From NCBI GenBank assembly GCA_023634235.1, contig JAMKCF010000008.1:10372176-10436175 (forward strand): a stretch of DNA of 64,000 bases, in the 5' to 3' direction. A program made the position numbers and the translations under genes. Every line of letters begins with the position of its first letter. Within the stretch, counting starts at the first letter, position 1. The notes under the pieces are model-generated. The model had not been told where the DNA came from and ran no database searches. It worked only from the letters and a program-made list of their open reading frames with translations. Positions 11,101-26,100 of the stretch are shown piece by piece. Origin of the DNA: Pisaster brevispinus. Lineage: Eukaryota > Echinodermata > Asteroidea > Forcipulatida > Asteriidae.

Positions 11101-14100
11101 TGCAGCATGTCATGACAGTTCGGCTGAGCAGAGGGACTGCATGAGAACACCCGGCACATCAGGTGGAGATCTTGAGGTGCTGGGTGAAGAAGGCCCAATC
11201 TGGGTTGGAATATAATGTCCGCTCAGCACGGCAAGACCACTGGACGATAGACTAGCAGCTGGATCAACAGTGGGAACCACGGTTGATGAGGCCAAAAAGG
11301 GGCTAAAGGGAGGACCTGATAGTCCTCCTGCACCAAATTGGTGAGGACTTGCGAGATCAGTGAAAAAGGGGGAAAGCAAGTCCCTCTGCCACGCGTTGGG
11401 GTCTGGGCCCCTCGTGCAGTAGATGGGAAGCTGATGGTTGATCCAGGAAGTGAACAGATCGATGTGAGAATGCCTATGAGTAAGAATAGGGACTGAGCGA
11501 CTTGTGGAAGGAGTGTCAGATGCGAGGCCCTAAATTTGGGTAAGCACCTCCTCTCAAGCCCTGCTGGACCAACCTACCACGATCTAATTGTCTAGGTACA
11601 TAAAGATCAAGACCCCCATGTCTTTTCAATGCGGCCCCGACCGCCCTCACAATCCGGGTAAACACTGGTGGCAAGGTTGACAGACCGAATGGGAGCATTG
11701 TGAATTCAAGGCGATTCAGTTGAACTGGAATTGCAGGAACTTGCGATGCTCTTCCCTGATTGGAACATGAAGATATGCGTCCTTCCAAGTCCAATGAGGC
11801 TGACCATGCCATCATTGGAATGGACTTGAGATGATCTTGAGGGTGTATATCTGGAAATTCCGCTGGGGAATCAGCCTGTTTAGGGGCATTAGATTCAAGA
11901 ATAATCGCCCTTCTTTGGTACTAAGAATAAGGTCGACACGAACCCTGATCCCGTCCTCCAGCAGGAAGGACGAGCACCACTCTCTTCTTGAGGATCAGGC
12001 AGTTGATTTCCTCTTTGAGAGCCTGGCACTTTGCCGGGTTGGACAGCCGGATTGGGGTTGGGTGGATGATCATGTCCTACTGGGGTATGGCCCAAGAGCC
12101 TACGAAATCTCGCAGGTGGCCCCCCAAGGGTCCCTCGATGGGGGTCGCCAGGAGTCTGTAAAGTCAACTGCACCAGCCCCCGCCATAGCAAGGACTGGTG
12201 CCTGAAAGCCACGCCCAGACTGTGGGCATTCCTGACTGGAGAAAGCTGTGGTGGCGTGAAGCGTGCAACTGCGGCATTGTCTGTGCCGTTGCAAAAACTA
12301 CTGCAACTGAACCTCAGGGGTTTGCGCTTTGGTATGGTGAATTACGCTTTATTGTTTTTATTCCAAGTTGATCTTCTCTGCTGCCTCCAGTCAGTTAGCT
12401 TCTGCCTGCATGAGCTCCTCAAACTTCCTGTTGAAGAGATCAGTACCAGATAATGGGAGGGACTCAAAATGCTTGCGGGCCACAGGTGAAGGAAGAAAAA
12501 GTGCATCTAGCATGTTTCCCCGTCCAGCCGAAGTAGTTAAGGTTGAAACAAAAATCAAGACAGTGAAAAGCTGTAGTCAATAAGTCTGTTGGGATTGTGG
12601 AGCCATCCTCACAACCTAAAACCAAGCACTCATTCAACAGGTTCTTCAGTGTGTCCTCCAATTTATCTTGTATCTTGTCGGGAAAACAACATTTGAACGT
12701 TGAAGTTCCCACAAATTTCCCTGCAGCTAACTTGTCCTTTGTAGCATCGGGGAGGACAGAAGTGTCAAAATTTGCTTTGAAATCCTCCTTAGGAAAATTA
12801 TAATAAGCAAGTTCTTGTTGTTTGTAGGTAGCTCACCTCTGCAGACAACTTTGTTTACGCATACTTGAACTAGAGGAAGACTCTGGAAAACTTGATCTCT
12901 TCCCAAAGCAGCCTCAGTTTCGCACTTGAAAGATTTATCATCGGGTTGTTGAGGCTTCGCCGCGGCAAGTAGCTTAAGAACACTGATGATATCACATTGT
13001 ATCACGCTGAGCTTCATTCTGCAATGGATAAGCGTTGCAGCTGGGCCAATTCGTCCTCATTTCTGTTGGAGATATCTGAGTGTGAGAGACGAGTCTGGAG
13101 GTGTGAAACGTCCGGCACGCTAGATGGGGCATACTGCATTGAGTCCTGGAGCAGCGGCTGTGCCCCCTTTTTGCAGATAGGATGCCGATAGGTGCAGGCT
13201 CACTGCCAGAGTGGACTCCGGAGCTTGGCTCAACTTGTGGGGTAATTCCTGTTTAGACTGAGTCATCCAACGATGGTCAATCACCGATGGCAGGTGAATG
13301 TGGGTTCGCTTCAGAGGAGTAGACCGCAACGGTCACTTGATTTAGGGCAGCAAGACTGAGATGGAGCTGAAGGCCTGCAAAACTTTGGTCTAAGAGATTG
13401 AGTCATCCGCCCGGTAGCATTTACCGTGGTGGGACTGACCTGAGAATTCATCAGAACTTAACGACAAACCACATGGACATTGTACTGAGTTCTTTTTGTC
13501 CTTCTTTTTAGAATGGCCCCATGAAAAATCCAACAACATCCAACAACAAATTTATTGGTGTTTTTACATACACAATACAGTGTTTAGAAAGGATTTTTAA
13601 AAAGGGATTTAGATACAGAAGTTATAAGTTGGCAACAGAGGCATTCGTTTTCATTTCCAAAGGTATGTTGTGATTATTTTCGATCACATTTGTAGCTGTT
13701 TTCCTTTGAGACGACAGTACAGTTGAGAAAACTTGTGCGCACAACTTTCCAAGTAACGAACGTTTACTTTATATGCGAATAATGTTTTCAAATTGTTGTT
13801 GATCTCTCTCATGTTTCCAACCTAAAAGCTTCAATTTGGTAAGGCAAACAAAACTGTAAAAATCATTAAAAAGATGCTCTACAAAATAAACTCAACTTGT
13901 AATACAAGAAAATAACCACAACAAAGTTATCCGAGGATTTCTAGGTACGACCAAAAATTGTGTGTGAATTACCGGGCGCGGTGAGGAGTGAATGACGCCA
14001 AATTTAATTTTGCGTGAGTGCTAAAGAGTTAATGCCTGTCAGCCTAGGGAAATATGCAAATGTAGTCATTTGCTCTACAAGTAATGTATGAGTGATGTAG

Positions 14101-17100
14101 ACCTTCAAAACAAAAATGAAATATAAAAACAAAAAACAAAACAGAAGCAATGTTTTAATTTGTCTACTAAATGTTCATAATTGTCTGCTATTTTCTTGCT
14201 CATTATGCGGTAAGGATAGTGAGCAATTAACTTCAGTTAAGTAAACACCCCTCTATTCCTCATGCATGATGAACTTCAGGCTTTGAGGTACCTCCTTGCA
14301 GAGTTGGTGCTTACATTGAATAACTTTGTTTTCAATGATATGCAATACCTCCGCAGATAAGTGATGTTGCCATGGGCACCAATATGGGACCTACATGTAG
14401 CTATGCTTGTCTGTTTAAATGTGGGGTTTATTGAGAATTACCCTGGCCGTAAACCCCTATTCTACAAGAAATATATTAATGACATTGGGGCCACTACTAC
14501 GTCTGAAGAAGATTTATAGATTTCATCAATTTGAGTTTGTGGCAGAAATTTCTGAAAAAAACCTTTCCTTCCTTAACATCAATGTTACCATCGATACTGA
14601 CCATCTATTAACCATGGCCCACTACAAGCCCACGGATTTACATAGCTACCTCCAGTACCAACCCCCTCATCCAAGAACATGTAAAAATGCCATCCCTACT
14701 CCCTATTTTTTTTATCTCTGACCTATCTGCAGCTTTGAAGCTAAATTTCTACAGCAGAGTGAATTGATAAAAGGTCATTTTGGTATCCACAGGAGGTAGT
14801 TTCATCCGCCTTCCACTGGGTGTCATCCACCACTCACGACCAAGCCTAAATCCGTGCTGCGAAATGTAAGAGCGAAAGAATACCCCTAGTTGTTACATAC
14901 CACCCCCAGACAAAGAGGGTACAAAGTATCTTGTTACGCTATTTCGAATCTTTACAGGCCGATCCCCCTTACTGGCGGTTTCTTTAAGGAACCTACTAAT
15001 TCCGTTAGACATGACAAATTGATTGAAATACCATAGTGAGTTCTGTCTTAAGCCCTAGACTATCTCTACCTGAAGACAAGAACACCCTACCCTGCAGATG
15101 TCTGTAATGTAAGACCTGTCGGCACTTTTATCTCACGTGCTCGGACCTACTGGCTATAGTCAAAACCTGTGGAACTTTCACAAGTACCACTACTAACTTG
15201 ATTTATTGCATCACCTGTAAGCATTGTGGCAAGCTGTACATCGGTGAGACTAAAGCAATGTTTCGCTAACCACTTCAAGAAACATTTCCACGAAACCAGG
15301 CTTGGCAGTAGCTCAGCACTTTGCCGCCCTTCCCACTCAACTAACAACATGACGGTGTGCGTCCTGGTAACCACGACGATTGAGGAAAACGCAAAACACT
15401 AAAGCAGCGTATGATTCACCAACTAGGTAGGCTGACACCACATGGCATCATCGTGGAATTCACTATGTTCATGCCCTACTACGAAGTCCAGTCCTGGTGA
15501 AGAACATTCGTAAGCAAAGTTTCACCTACATTTCAAGTTACCTTATTTATTTATACAGCATCTTCATTTTACATATAAATATACGACTGACTGTATAAAC
15601 TTGTGTTAATGCTTGTAAAGTAAAGCTTTCATGCTATGCTATCTTACTTACTTTTTGTTTTTTATCAACAAACCATTGAGATAAGAAGAAATTGCCATAA
15701 TACTAACCTTAAGTATTTCACGTCCATGTCTGCTGTATGCTTTGCTTTCTTCAGCACTGAATGCTTTTCTCAATGCAGCAACATGACTGGGAGATGTGTC
15801 GTCTACAGTTCCAGTATTCAAAACAGAATCAGTGTCTGAAATGAACTGCTGTTCAACTTTTTCAAGTTGTGAACTATTCTCTTTCTTCAAGTATGACTGT
15901 TGAATCTTTGACTTTGATTTTCTCCTACAGAAAGGTGATAAGAAAGTGATTTTTAATTGACAAAACTACAACACTGTTATTTCCCTTCCGTTTTTCTTTT
16001 CTTTCTGCATAATTTAGTTGTTTCAGGTACATTGATCAGATGAATTAATTTTCATCCCATAATAACTTGCAGGGGTGAATAAGTCTGGACAGCCATTTTG
16101 ATCCAGTGATCCTTTACAAGCAAAGGGTTGGAGTGATTGGGGTGGAGTGGCACTGAAATGAATCAACTGTATACTGTATGTGTTACTAATGTATTACTTT
16201 TTCAGTAAGTATATATTAACAACACCTGTCACTCAGTTTTGCTGAGTATCCATTTATATTTTTATATATTGACACATTTTAGAGGGACTATTAAACAGAA
16301 GGCTCTTATTGTCTTTGTCTTGAACTGTTGAGATCTGACTCATACTTTATTACAACACTGCATTCATTCACAAAGCTTGTATTGTAAACTTAGCAAAGTA
16401 GATGATTCACTGACAGTCTTTCCTAAAAATGTGTAAAAAGATATTTGTTTTATTTGAAGCACATTTTTTGTGTCAATTTAGGGATTCAAGATGCGTAATG
16501 TTTGTAATATGTTTTTTTAGTTTTACAACTGTCACAATTGTAAAATTTGGTCTTGCGTTAGCTTAGATGCATCATAGTACTAAAATTGATTTTTTTTAAA
16601 GGGTGTAAAGAAGAACCTCAATATGTCACTCCATGATTGAAGGGGCAGTGCTTCATTACATATAGCATTGTTGTGAGTGTGTCGTGCCCTCTGTTCATTC
16701 ATCCCTTGAAAGAGAGCATATTTCATGGTTTTTTAAATAGAAACATGGAAACAACACCCCCTGTTGGACTTTATAACTGAATGCCAATGACTTCACATAC
16801 ATGTACCATACATGTACATCCATCCATCTATAGAATGTTGAATGGTCCAATAATATGCCCTTGGATTGTAACCTCAACCCAGAAATAATAGACTATTATC
16901 AAGTGTTACAGGTCTTGAGATTGATCATCAGTCTTTGACTTCTATGTCAAAAGTGTGGGTGTATGGGGAATCTTTGGTTATGGGTGCAAAGGGGTTGATT
17001 TGTTGGCAATTTCGATCAGAAACTTTATTCATTCTACCGTGCAATCTGTATTTTACTAATAATTATTGTAGGCTACACATATAGACCTAAATGTACATGT

Positions 17101-20100
17101 AATTAAAGGGGATACACTGCATTAAATTGAATTCCCCAAGTTTTGTCTGTACTAATTAATTTTTGAAAAACGATATTTGGATCCACTGTTTATGGCCATA
17201 TGTTCAACTCCTGTACTAAGTTTATAGTTTCCATGCTGTCAAGTGATCTAGATTTATAAAGTTCTTTTACCCGAAAGAAGAATCCTGGAATATGTAAATA
17301 TATGCACATGGTATGTTAACTTACTTGTGGGATATGCAAATGAAGTATGCATGGGCAACGTGTGTTTTAAGGCTAAATACGAAGTGTGGACCTGAGAACA
17401 ATCCACATAAAGTAGGGACTTGAAACACTATGTGGACTTACACATGTCCACACAAAGTTATTTACAGTATTGAAGAATAGGATTTTCCTTAAGTGTACAG
17501 AATTCTTTAGACAAGGGAATAATAGAACAACAATGGGAGAACAAAAAGAAGTCCTTGATAATGTAAAGATTACGATAGCTCTATTAGCACCATGATGTAT
17601 CGCATAGGCTACTTCAGTACCAAATGGCAGAAAATCAACACAAAGAACCCAGTTACACTTACCGCTAAGAGAGGGGGTTTTGCACCGGTGTTTCTGGCAG
17701 TGGCTGCTGAATGCGCAGCAACACCTTGGTAACCTTTATAAGGTGCTACATAAATTGGTCTCATAATTCACAAAGAAATTTTAAAAACCTGACTTAAAAT
17801 GTTTCTGTTTGTTCAAACTCCTAACCTTATTGGTAGATACACAGGCTATATAAGACTATTTACCTTAGATTCAGTAATAACTTGCCACCACACATTGTAC
17901 TTATTTTAGTGACCAACTGTCAAAGCCAAAAGTTTTTGGGGTTAAAAACAAATTGTTTGGTGATTAACTGTCACAGCAAAAATGTTTGCATTTAAAATGA
18001 ACAACAGCAAAAACACAAAACACTAATACCAACACACACACTGGGTATACCTCCCAGGCAAAAAAATCTCCTAGGCACAGAATTGCCCAGATCAATACAC
18101 GGGCACCAACAGCCCCTGGGCTGCAGTACCAGCTACACCAATTGCAATTTCTTGCACCATTTGGTTACGAAACAGAAACGGAAATCTCAATGGATGGCCA
18201 CATTTCAAACACCTTCATAGACTAGTCTTGACGTAGTATAGTTTGTCCGCGAATTAAAGAGTAAAATGGCGTTACAATTACTCTTCGCGGTCTTTTACTG
18301 GGAGACTTGGGATACCAACAATGTAGTTGGCCAATGACACCTTTAAGCAATGTGATTGCTGCCAAGAAAGCTTAAAATCATTTTAAAGGACATCTTCATC
18401 AATTGGGTTCAGTTATTTTAACCAACATTTTGGCCTAAAGTTAATGTAGGCCTCAAAGCATCCACAAATCGCCCTTTCCGATTTAACATCATGTACAAAT
18501 TTTTGGTAAAAACACTTTGACGAAAATTTTGGGCATTTAGAAATGAATTCTTTTTGCCAAATTAGGCCAAATAATATGCCTTCGGGAAAGAATTTAAAAA
18601 ATATTTAATAAAATGACTGAGGGGACCAGGCTGAACCAAATTTGGTGATGGCGAGAAATTTGGTGCTAGCACCAAATTTCAAAAACCTTTGTCAACGACC
18701 GTCAAGGACAGTGCGAACAAAATCAAAAGTTCTCGGTTTATACCTGGTTTTCAACTGTGATGTTTTCATAATAAAAACGTCAAATCTTATTTTATTTCTT
18801 CACAAACGTCATTCTTATATCCCAAACCATCATACCTAAGCGCCCCCAATTAATCCATCCAATAATTAGCTCAGCCCAACTAATTCAATGATTGCGTATT
18901 TATGGCCCGTTTGCGAATTAACTATACGAGTTCAAGATTAAACAGACAACTACCTAATTTTCATTTGAAATGTTTTCAAAGTAAAAACATGAAATCTTTA
19001 GATTTTTTTTCACAGATGTCTTCCTTTTACCCAAAACCATCAAACCTAGGCACCCCCAGTTAATCAGTCCATTAATTAGCTCAGCCCAACTAATTAAATA
19101 TTTGCATAATGTGGCCCGATGCGAATTTACTATTCAAAACAACCTAATTTTCATTTGAAATGTTTTCAAAGAAAAATCATGAAATCTAAAGATTTTTTTC
19201 ACAGATGTCTTCCTTATACCTCAAACCATCTACCTAGGCGCCCCAAATTAATCAAATCATTAATTAGCTCAGCCTAACTATTTAAATATTTGCATAATGT
19301 GGCCCGTGTGCGAAGTAACTATATAAAACAATCTAATTTTCATTTGAAATGTTTTCAAAGTAAAATCTGAAGAATTTTTTTAAAAGATGTCTTCCTTATA
19401 CCTCAAACCATCATACCTAGGCGCCCCAAATTAATCAATCCACTGATTAGCTCAGCCCAACTAACCAAACGTTTGCATAATGTGGCCCGTGTGCGAAGTA
19501 ATATAAAAAACAACCTAATTTTCATTTGAAATGTTTTCAAAGTAAAATAATGAAATCTGAAGAATTTTTTTCACAGATGTCTTCCGTATACCCCAAACCA
19601 TTATACATAGGCGCCCCAATTAATCAGTCCATTAATAAGCTCAGCCCAACTAATTAAACATTTGAGTAATGTGGCCCGTGTGCGAATTTATTAAACAAAA
19701 CAACCTAATTTTCATTTGAAATGTTTTCAAAGTAAAATCATGAAATCTGAAGAATTTTTTTCACAGATGTCTTCCGTATACCCCAAACCATTATACATAG
19801 GCGCCCCAATTAATCAGTCCATTAATAAGCTCAGCCCAACTAATTAAACATTTGAGTAATGTGGCCCGTGTGCGAATTTATTAAACAAAACAACCTAATT
19901 TTCATTTGAAATGATTTCAAAGTAAAATTATAAAATCTAAAGTTTTTTTTTCACAGATGTCTTCCTTAAAACCCAAACCATCATACCTAGTCGCCCCCAA
20001 CTAATTAATTTACTAATTAACTCAGCCCAACTAAAATAAACATTTGCTTTATGTGGCCCGTATGCAAATTTACTATTCAAAACAACCTAATTTTAATTTC

Positions 20101-23100
20101 AAATGTTTTCAAAGTAAAATCATGAAATCTGAAGATTTTTCTTCACAGATGTCTTCCTTATACCCCAAACCACCATACCTAGGCGCCCCCAACTAATTAA
20201 TCTACTAATTAACTCAGCCCAACTAATTAAACATTTGCATAATGTGGCCCGTATGCGAATTTACTGCTCAAAACAACCTAATTTTCATTTGAAATGTTCT
20301 CAAAGTAAAATCATGAAATCTGAAGAATTTTTCTTCACAGATGTCTTCTTTATACCCCAAACCATCATACCTAGGCGCCCCAACTAAATAATGTACTAAT
20401 TAACTCATCCCAACTAATTAAACATTTGCATAATGTGGCCCTTATGCGAATTTACTATATTAAACAACCTAATTTTCATTTGAAATGTTTTCAAAGTAAA
20501 ATCATGAAATCTAAAGATTTTTTTTCACAGATGTCTTCCTTATACCCCAAACCATTATACCATCAAACCTAGGCGCCCCCACTTATTCATCCACTCATTA
20601 ACTCAGCCCAACTAATTAAATATTTGCGTAATGTGGCCCGTGTTGAATGAATATACCCGAGGACTAAAGAGGTGTAAACAATGAAATTTCGGATCTCTTG
20701 AAAAGAACTAATCAGGATGGAAGCCGGTAACGAAAACTCAAAACCTTGCGGGAGAAAATCAGAACGTATGTTGGCCCCATGCTTGCTATCTCATGCCAAA
20801 ATGATGATTAGAGTCACTACAAGCAATCACTTAAGCACAAAAATCCTAATGCACACACAAAACAAAACCACCCACTGAAGGAAGGTAATATGGAATCTAA
20901 TATAGCGCCAGAGCCAGCATAAAAAGACGCTCAAGGCGCTTCACGGGGATAAAGCTAATTTAAACACAATTTATAATAATACAAATGTACAGAAAATTAG
21001 ACAAGTGACCGTAACTTAGGCAATATTAAAATGAATTGTAGCTATTTTATCACAGGATCCAAATACAGGGTCCGTTAACATAAAAAGGTACTTGAGTAAT
21101 CAAGAATATTTTAATACATCAATAAAATTGTAAAAATCACTGCAGTCTACCAAACATCCCATAAAACTTAGATCAACCAGTAGCAGAGGCCAAAAATGTA
21201 ATAAATTAATAAAGTTAAATAAAAATAACTATACATTAGGTGTTTGTGAACAAACACAAAGCTGTTCCGGTTTTATGATATGACTGTATGATCCAGACCC
21301 TGAAATTAACCCTGAAATTGAGGCAATTAGACGATAACTCAAAACCCAATACAGACCCCCAATTTGACTCTAACTGTGCAAAAATCCAAAACCACAAAAC
21401 TGAAGTGTGGTCTTGATTTTGAATAAAATGTTACATGTTCCCTATGCTACACAACTGCAGAAAAATTATGATTTAACGACTTATTGTTTTGCTTTGATCT
21501 TCCAATTTGGACGGCAGTAAAGATCAAGATGAGACCATTTAAAAAAAGAAAGAATTGTTGCAATTGTTGTAAGCTACAATACAACAAAAATATTACATCT
21601 TTATGGCATTTTGTTCAGGCGATATGTTTTTTGTTTTTTTTAAGTTTTGACCTTCCCGTTTGGACAGGAAGTAGAGGTCAAAGTGGGGTCATTGTTTTTA
21701 TTAAAATGTTGAAAGTGTTGTAAGCTTCAAAACAACAAAAATATTGCGACTTTATTAGATGTGGTTCAGAAGAAATCATCTGTTAAAGTTTTGAGCTTCC
21801 TGTTTTGACCGGAAGTAAAGGTCAAAGTGAGGTCATTATTGTACATAAATTGACAAAAATGTTGTAAGCTTCAACACAACAGTAACACAAACGTTATGAC
21901 TTTATGACATTTGGTTCAGGAGATATGATTTGTTAAAGTTTTGAGCTTCCTGTTTGGACTGGAAGAACAGGTCTAAGTGAGGTCATTATTCTGAATAAAT
22001 TGTTGCATTTGTTGTAAGGTACAAAACAACACAAACAATATGACTTTACAACATGTGGTTCAGGAGATATAAATTTTTAAAGGAATAAGCTTTGAAAAAT
22101 CTCGACGGAAACAAAACCTGTTCCAACAGTATGTCGGAATAGCTAATAATAATAAAAATAATAGAAATCTCGAGGAAAACAAAACCTGTTCCGACAGTAA
22201 GTCGGAACAGCTGAAAAAGACAAAAGGCATAAAAACCCTAACAGAAAAACAGAAAAAGCGACACCACCCCTCTCTACAAACAAAGTATAAGATTGTGTAA
22301 ACTCGCATCCTGTGTTAACGTAAAGCTACAAACCAAAACCTAGAAGGTACAGTTATTTAGAAACAAGCGAGTCTTCAGAAAAAATATTCGCATTTTTGTG
22401 CGAAATCATTGTCGATTTTACTTAAGTACCAATATTGTTTGTTCACCGATGACTTTGTTCGGTTGACTATGTTCACTTTAATAACAACGCCACTTCAACT
22501 ATTCCAGGGAATTACCTTCGCCTGGTACCCCAGATCCGCAGGTTCTCTCCTTCATAATTTCAGCATTTATTTTTAACAATTCACTTTCTTAAAAAGTGCA
22601 GTCTAAATAAAACTATAAGCGAAGCTTGGCATACAACTTTTGCTAACGTCTAACGGGTCTAACTGTGAAGGAAGTGGTCGAACATAAACTTAAAATATAA
22701 AACTTTCTGGTTCTGATGGCGTAAATCCGGGATTGCGGGGGAGGGGTGGGGAGGTGGCGGTGGCTGAATAGCAACATGAAATAACGTATGTCTTTCATTG
22801 TTGTTTATTGTCAAGAGGCGGATCCAGGGTAGGTTAAGAAGAGTGTCGTTTTAACATGTTTATTAGCAATGGCTTTATTGACCACCGCGTTCACACTTGA
22901 TCCGGCAAGGGCGGTCAAAGGAGGATCGGATCATGGAGCAATAAACTAGAAGGGTGATCAAAGGGCAATCAACAGCTCGTGTAAACGCTAGAGCGATCAG
23001 GATCTGATCCTCCTTTTTTGACCCCCCCCCCCTTATTGTGGGATCAAAGCAGGATCACGACCCGCACTCTTACCTACCGACCTCCTGTCTCGTCCAACAG

Positions 23101-26100
23101 ACTAGGGCGCGGGCGAGTTTAAAAAGAAACCGCGAAAGCTTGTAAACAACCAGTGCAAGCGGTGGTTATGCAATGCAAGCATTCACGAACGCTGGTAAAA
23201 AAAAAATATAAATAAATCAATTTTAAAAAACACGTAACACAGCATTTCTGTGCACAAAACAACATTACACGATTTCAATTTTTTCAATTTGCATCCCTGC
23301 TCTGCAACAAATGTGACGAACCACACGCTTCGACCTGTTTCCTTCTCGTTTTTCTATTCATTTCTCTTTTAACACGGTTATTATTACCATTAATTCATTA
23401 GTGTTCATTTGTAGATGAATTTATTCGAGGTGCCAAGGCATGATGGTTTGCCCGATTGATCTAGAACTTGTTTAGTAAATTCGATAACGAGGCTATGTAT
23501 CTAGTAATTTTGCATGTGGGCAACATTGTGCAAATATTTAATGGGTTGGGATGAATTAACTAGTGGATTGATTAATTGGGGGCTCCTAGGTATGATGGTT
23601 TGGGATACAAAAAAGACATCTATGAAAAGAAATCTAAAGATTTCATGATTTTACCCTGAAAACATTTCAAATGAAAATTAGGTAGTTGCCCCTTTAATCT
23701 AGAACTTGTTTAGTGAATTCGCAAACAAGCCATAAGTATGCAATCGTTGAATAAGTTGGGCTGAGTTAATTAGTGGATGAATTAATTGGGGGCGCCTAGG
23801 TATGATGGTTTGGGGTATAAGGACGACATCTGTGGGAAAAATCTTTAGATTTCATGATTTTACTTTGAAAACATTTCAAATGAAAATTAGGTTGTTTTAT
23901 ATAGTAAATTCGCATACAGGCCACATTATGCAAATGTTTAATTAGTTGGGCTGAGTTAATTAGTAAATTAATTAGTTGGGGGCACCTAAGTTTTTGAACA
24001 GTGTAGATCTGACCTTAGCAATGTTTCTGAAGGAGCGAGATCCCAAATCAATCTCGGAAATGTCAATTCTCGCAGAAAAGTACTGTGAAGCACACGGTGG
24101 CTTTGGAATGCAAACGGTTGTGAGAAGACCACCTCAACCGAACACAAATTTCAAACAGATTGAGCCAAAGCCATTTCAGAGGCAAACCAGCTTTTCGAAA
24201 CCTCTGCAATCCCAGAACAATAGGCCTCCATTTCGAAATTCAATTGTCTGCTATAATTGTGGTAAAGAAGGTCACATTGCTAAAGACTGTCGTGGCCGAC
24301 CGAAAGGAATAAAATAGGGTAGCAACTGTTCTCGCATCTGCCTTAACGGACCTCTTTGGTAATGAGGAAAAACCTCAAAGTACTGCACAAAAAGACGAAA
24401 CCTCAGTAGACACTGTGGCATGCATGATGACGTCACACAATGTACTAAAACATAACTGCATTAAAGATGGTTTTGTAACTTTGAAGTGTGGGTATGAAAT
24501 TTCCATAATGAGCATTGCATGTCGAGACAAAAACCCTAACGATATGCCGGTAACTGAAGGATATGTGAATGAAGAGACGGTGAAAGTACTAAGAGATACA
24601 GGTTGTAGTGGAATTGTAGTTAGCAAGAAATTAGTCTTAGATAGGCAGTTAACAGGACAAATCAAATCATATGTATTAGCAGACGGCACAATCCGTCAAG
24701 CTCCCGTAGCTAAAGTTAACATTAGTACACCATATTTTGTTGGATGCTCAGATGTTTTATGCATAGACAACCCAGTATATGACCTAATTGTAGGTAATGT
24801 AAATGGTGCTAGGAATCCTAGAAACCCTGATCCTAACTGGAAACGTAAAGTAGATAAAACTAAGAAGAAAGAGGATAAACTTCAAACAAACACCGGGAGA
24901 GACATTGAATGTATGGAAACAAGTGCAGTACAAACTAGGGCACAAGTGAAACAAACTGAAAAGCCTCTAAAGAAACTTAAGGTTCTTGAAACAATGCCCG
25001 AGATAGACAGAGATCAAATCCGAGAGGCACAGAAAAGTGACCCTTCACTCAAGAGAGTCAGAGAGCTAGCCCAGACTGATGATCAAAAGCATAGCAAAAA
25101 CGGGGCAAGTTCAAAATTCTTCTGGCTAAAAGAATTGCTGTATCGTGAGTTTAAATCTCCTAAACTTGATTTTGGTCAATCCTGTACACAACTCGTTGTA
25201 CCATCAGAATTTCGAGTACATGTCATGAAAATTGCACATGAATCAATACTTGGTGGCCACCAGGGCCCTGCAAAAACCACAGAAAAGGTTCTAAGCAATT
25301 TCTTCTGGCCTGGGGTGCATGCGGACATTACTAGATTCTGTCGCTCATGTGATATATGTCAAAGAACCCTGCCAAAAGGTAAAGTTGGTAAAGTTCCCCT
25401 TGGGAAGATGCCACTCATTGAAACACCCTTCCAAAGAGTTGCTTTGGACATTATTGGACCAATCCATCCAATTTCTGAAAGCGGTAATCGTTATGTGCTG
25501 ACCATAGTTGATTACGCGACAAGGTACCCTGAGGCAATCCCATTACGCAGTATCGAGACTACACGAGTAGCGGAAGCATTGGTAGAAATTTTCACACGTG
25601 TAGGAATACCAAAAGAAATTCTAACCGATCAAGGGTCTCAATTCACCTCTCAATTAATGACTGAAATTAGCCGACTATTGTCTATACGCCAACTCACCAC
25701 CACACCTTACCATCTTGCATGTAATGGCTTAGTCGAGCGGTTCAATGGCACTCTGAAACAAATGCTTAAAAGATTGTGCGCCGAAAAGCCTCGCGATTGG
25801 GATCGCTACATTGGCCCATTGCTATTTGCCTACCGTGAAACCCCACAAGCTAGTACAGGTTTTGCCCCTTTTGAACTTCTCTATAGGCGCCCGGTTCGTG
25901 GTCCAATGACAATATTGAAAGAGTTATGGACTGGTCATAATTCTGACGATCAAGAAATACGCACCACTTACCAATATGTTCTCGATCTGCGCAACCGCAT
26001 CGATGAAACTTGCAAAATAGCCCAAGAAGAATTAAGTAAGTCAGCTGCGCGGCACAAACACTACTATGATAGAAAGACAAGAGTGCGAAGTTTCAAGCCG

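Larger units (their letters stand above)
10180..13400 (-). mobile_element. Decayed DIRS-type (tyrosine recombinase) retrotransposon
   Basis: Reading minus, degenerate domains appear in the order expected of DIRS elements: a gag-like region (about 13.3-12.3 kb, with GTDLFNRKFEELMQAEAN), reverse transcriptase (about 12.0-11.5 kb), a region consistent with RNase H (about 11.4-11.1 kb), and tyrosine recombinase (about 10.95-10.2 kb). Frameshifts and stops are frequent, so it is a dead copy. DIRS elements integrate with a recombinase rather than a DDE integrase and lack ordinary LTRs. The inverted terminal repeats were not identified. Confidence 0.7.
20649..23412. other. Central segment of the giant inverted repeat
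   Basis: The 2.76 kb between the two facing satellite arms. It contains a dispersed-repeat head (20890-20960), Helitron-like subrepeats (21470-22214) and otherwise unassigned DNA, including a C-run near 23022. No transposase or long reading frame is present, so if the whole structure moves it must do so in trans. Confidence 0.55.

Noticed and set aside
18642..18839. Frame repeated at both outer ends of the giant inverted repeat (LVLAPN..KNLCQRPS)
   Set aside because: The match simply reflects the shared inverted end unit. The frame is short and begins in repeat DNA, so a protein is not supported.
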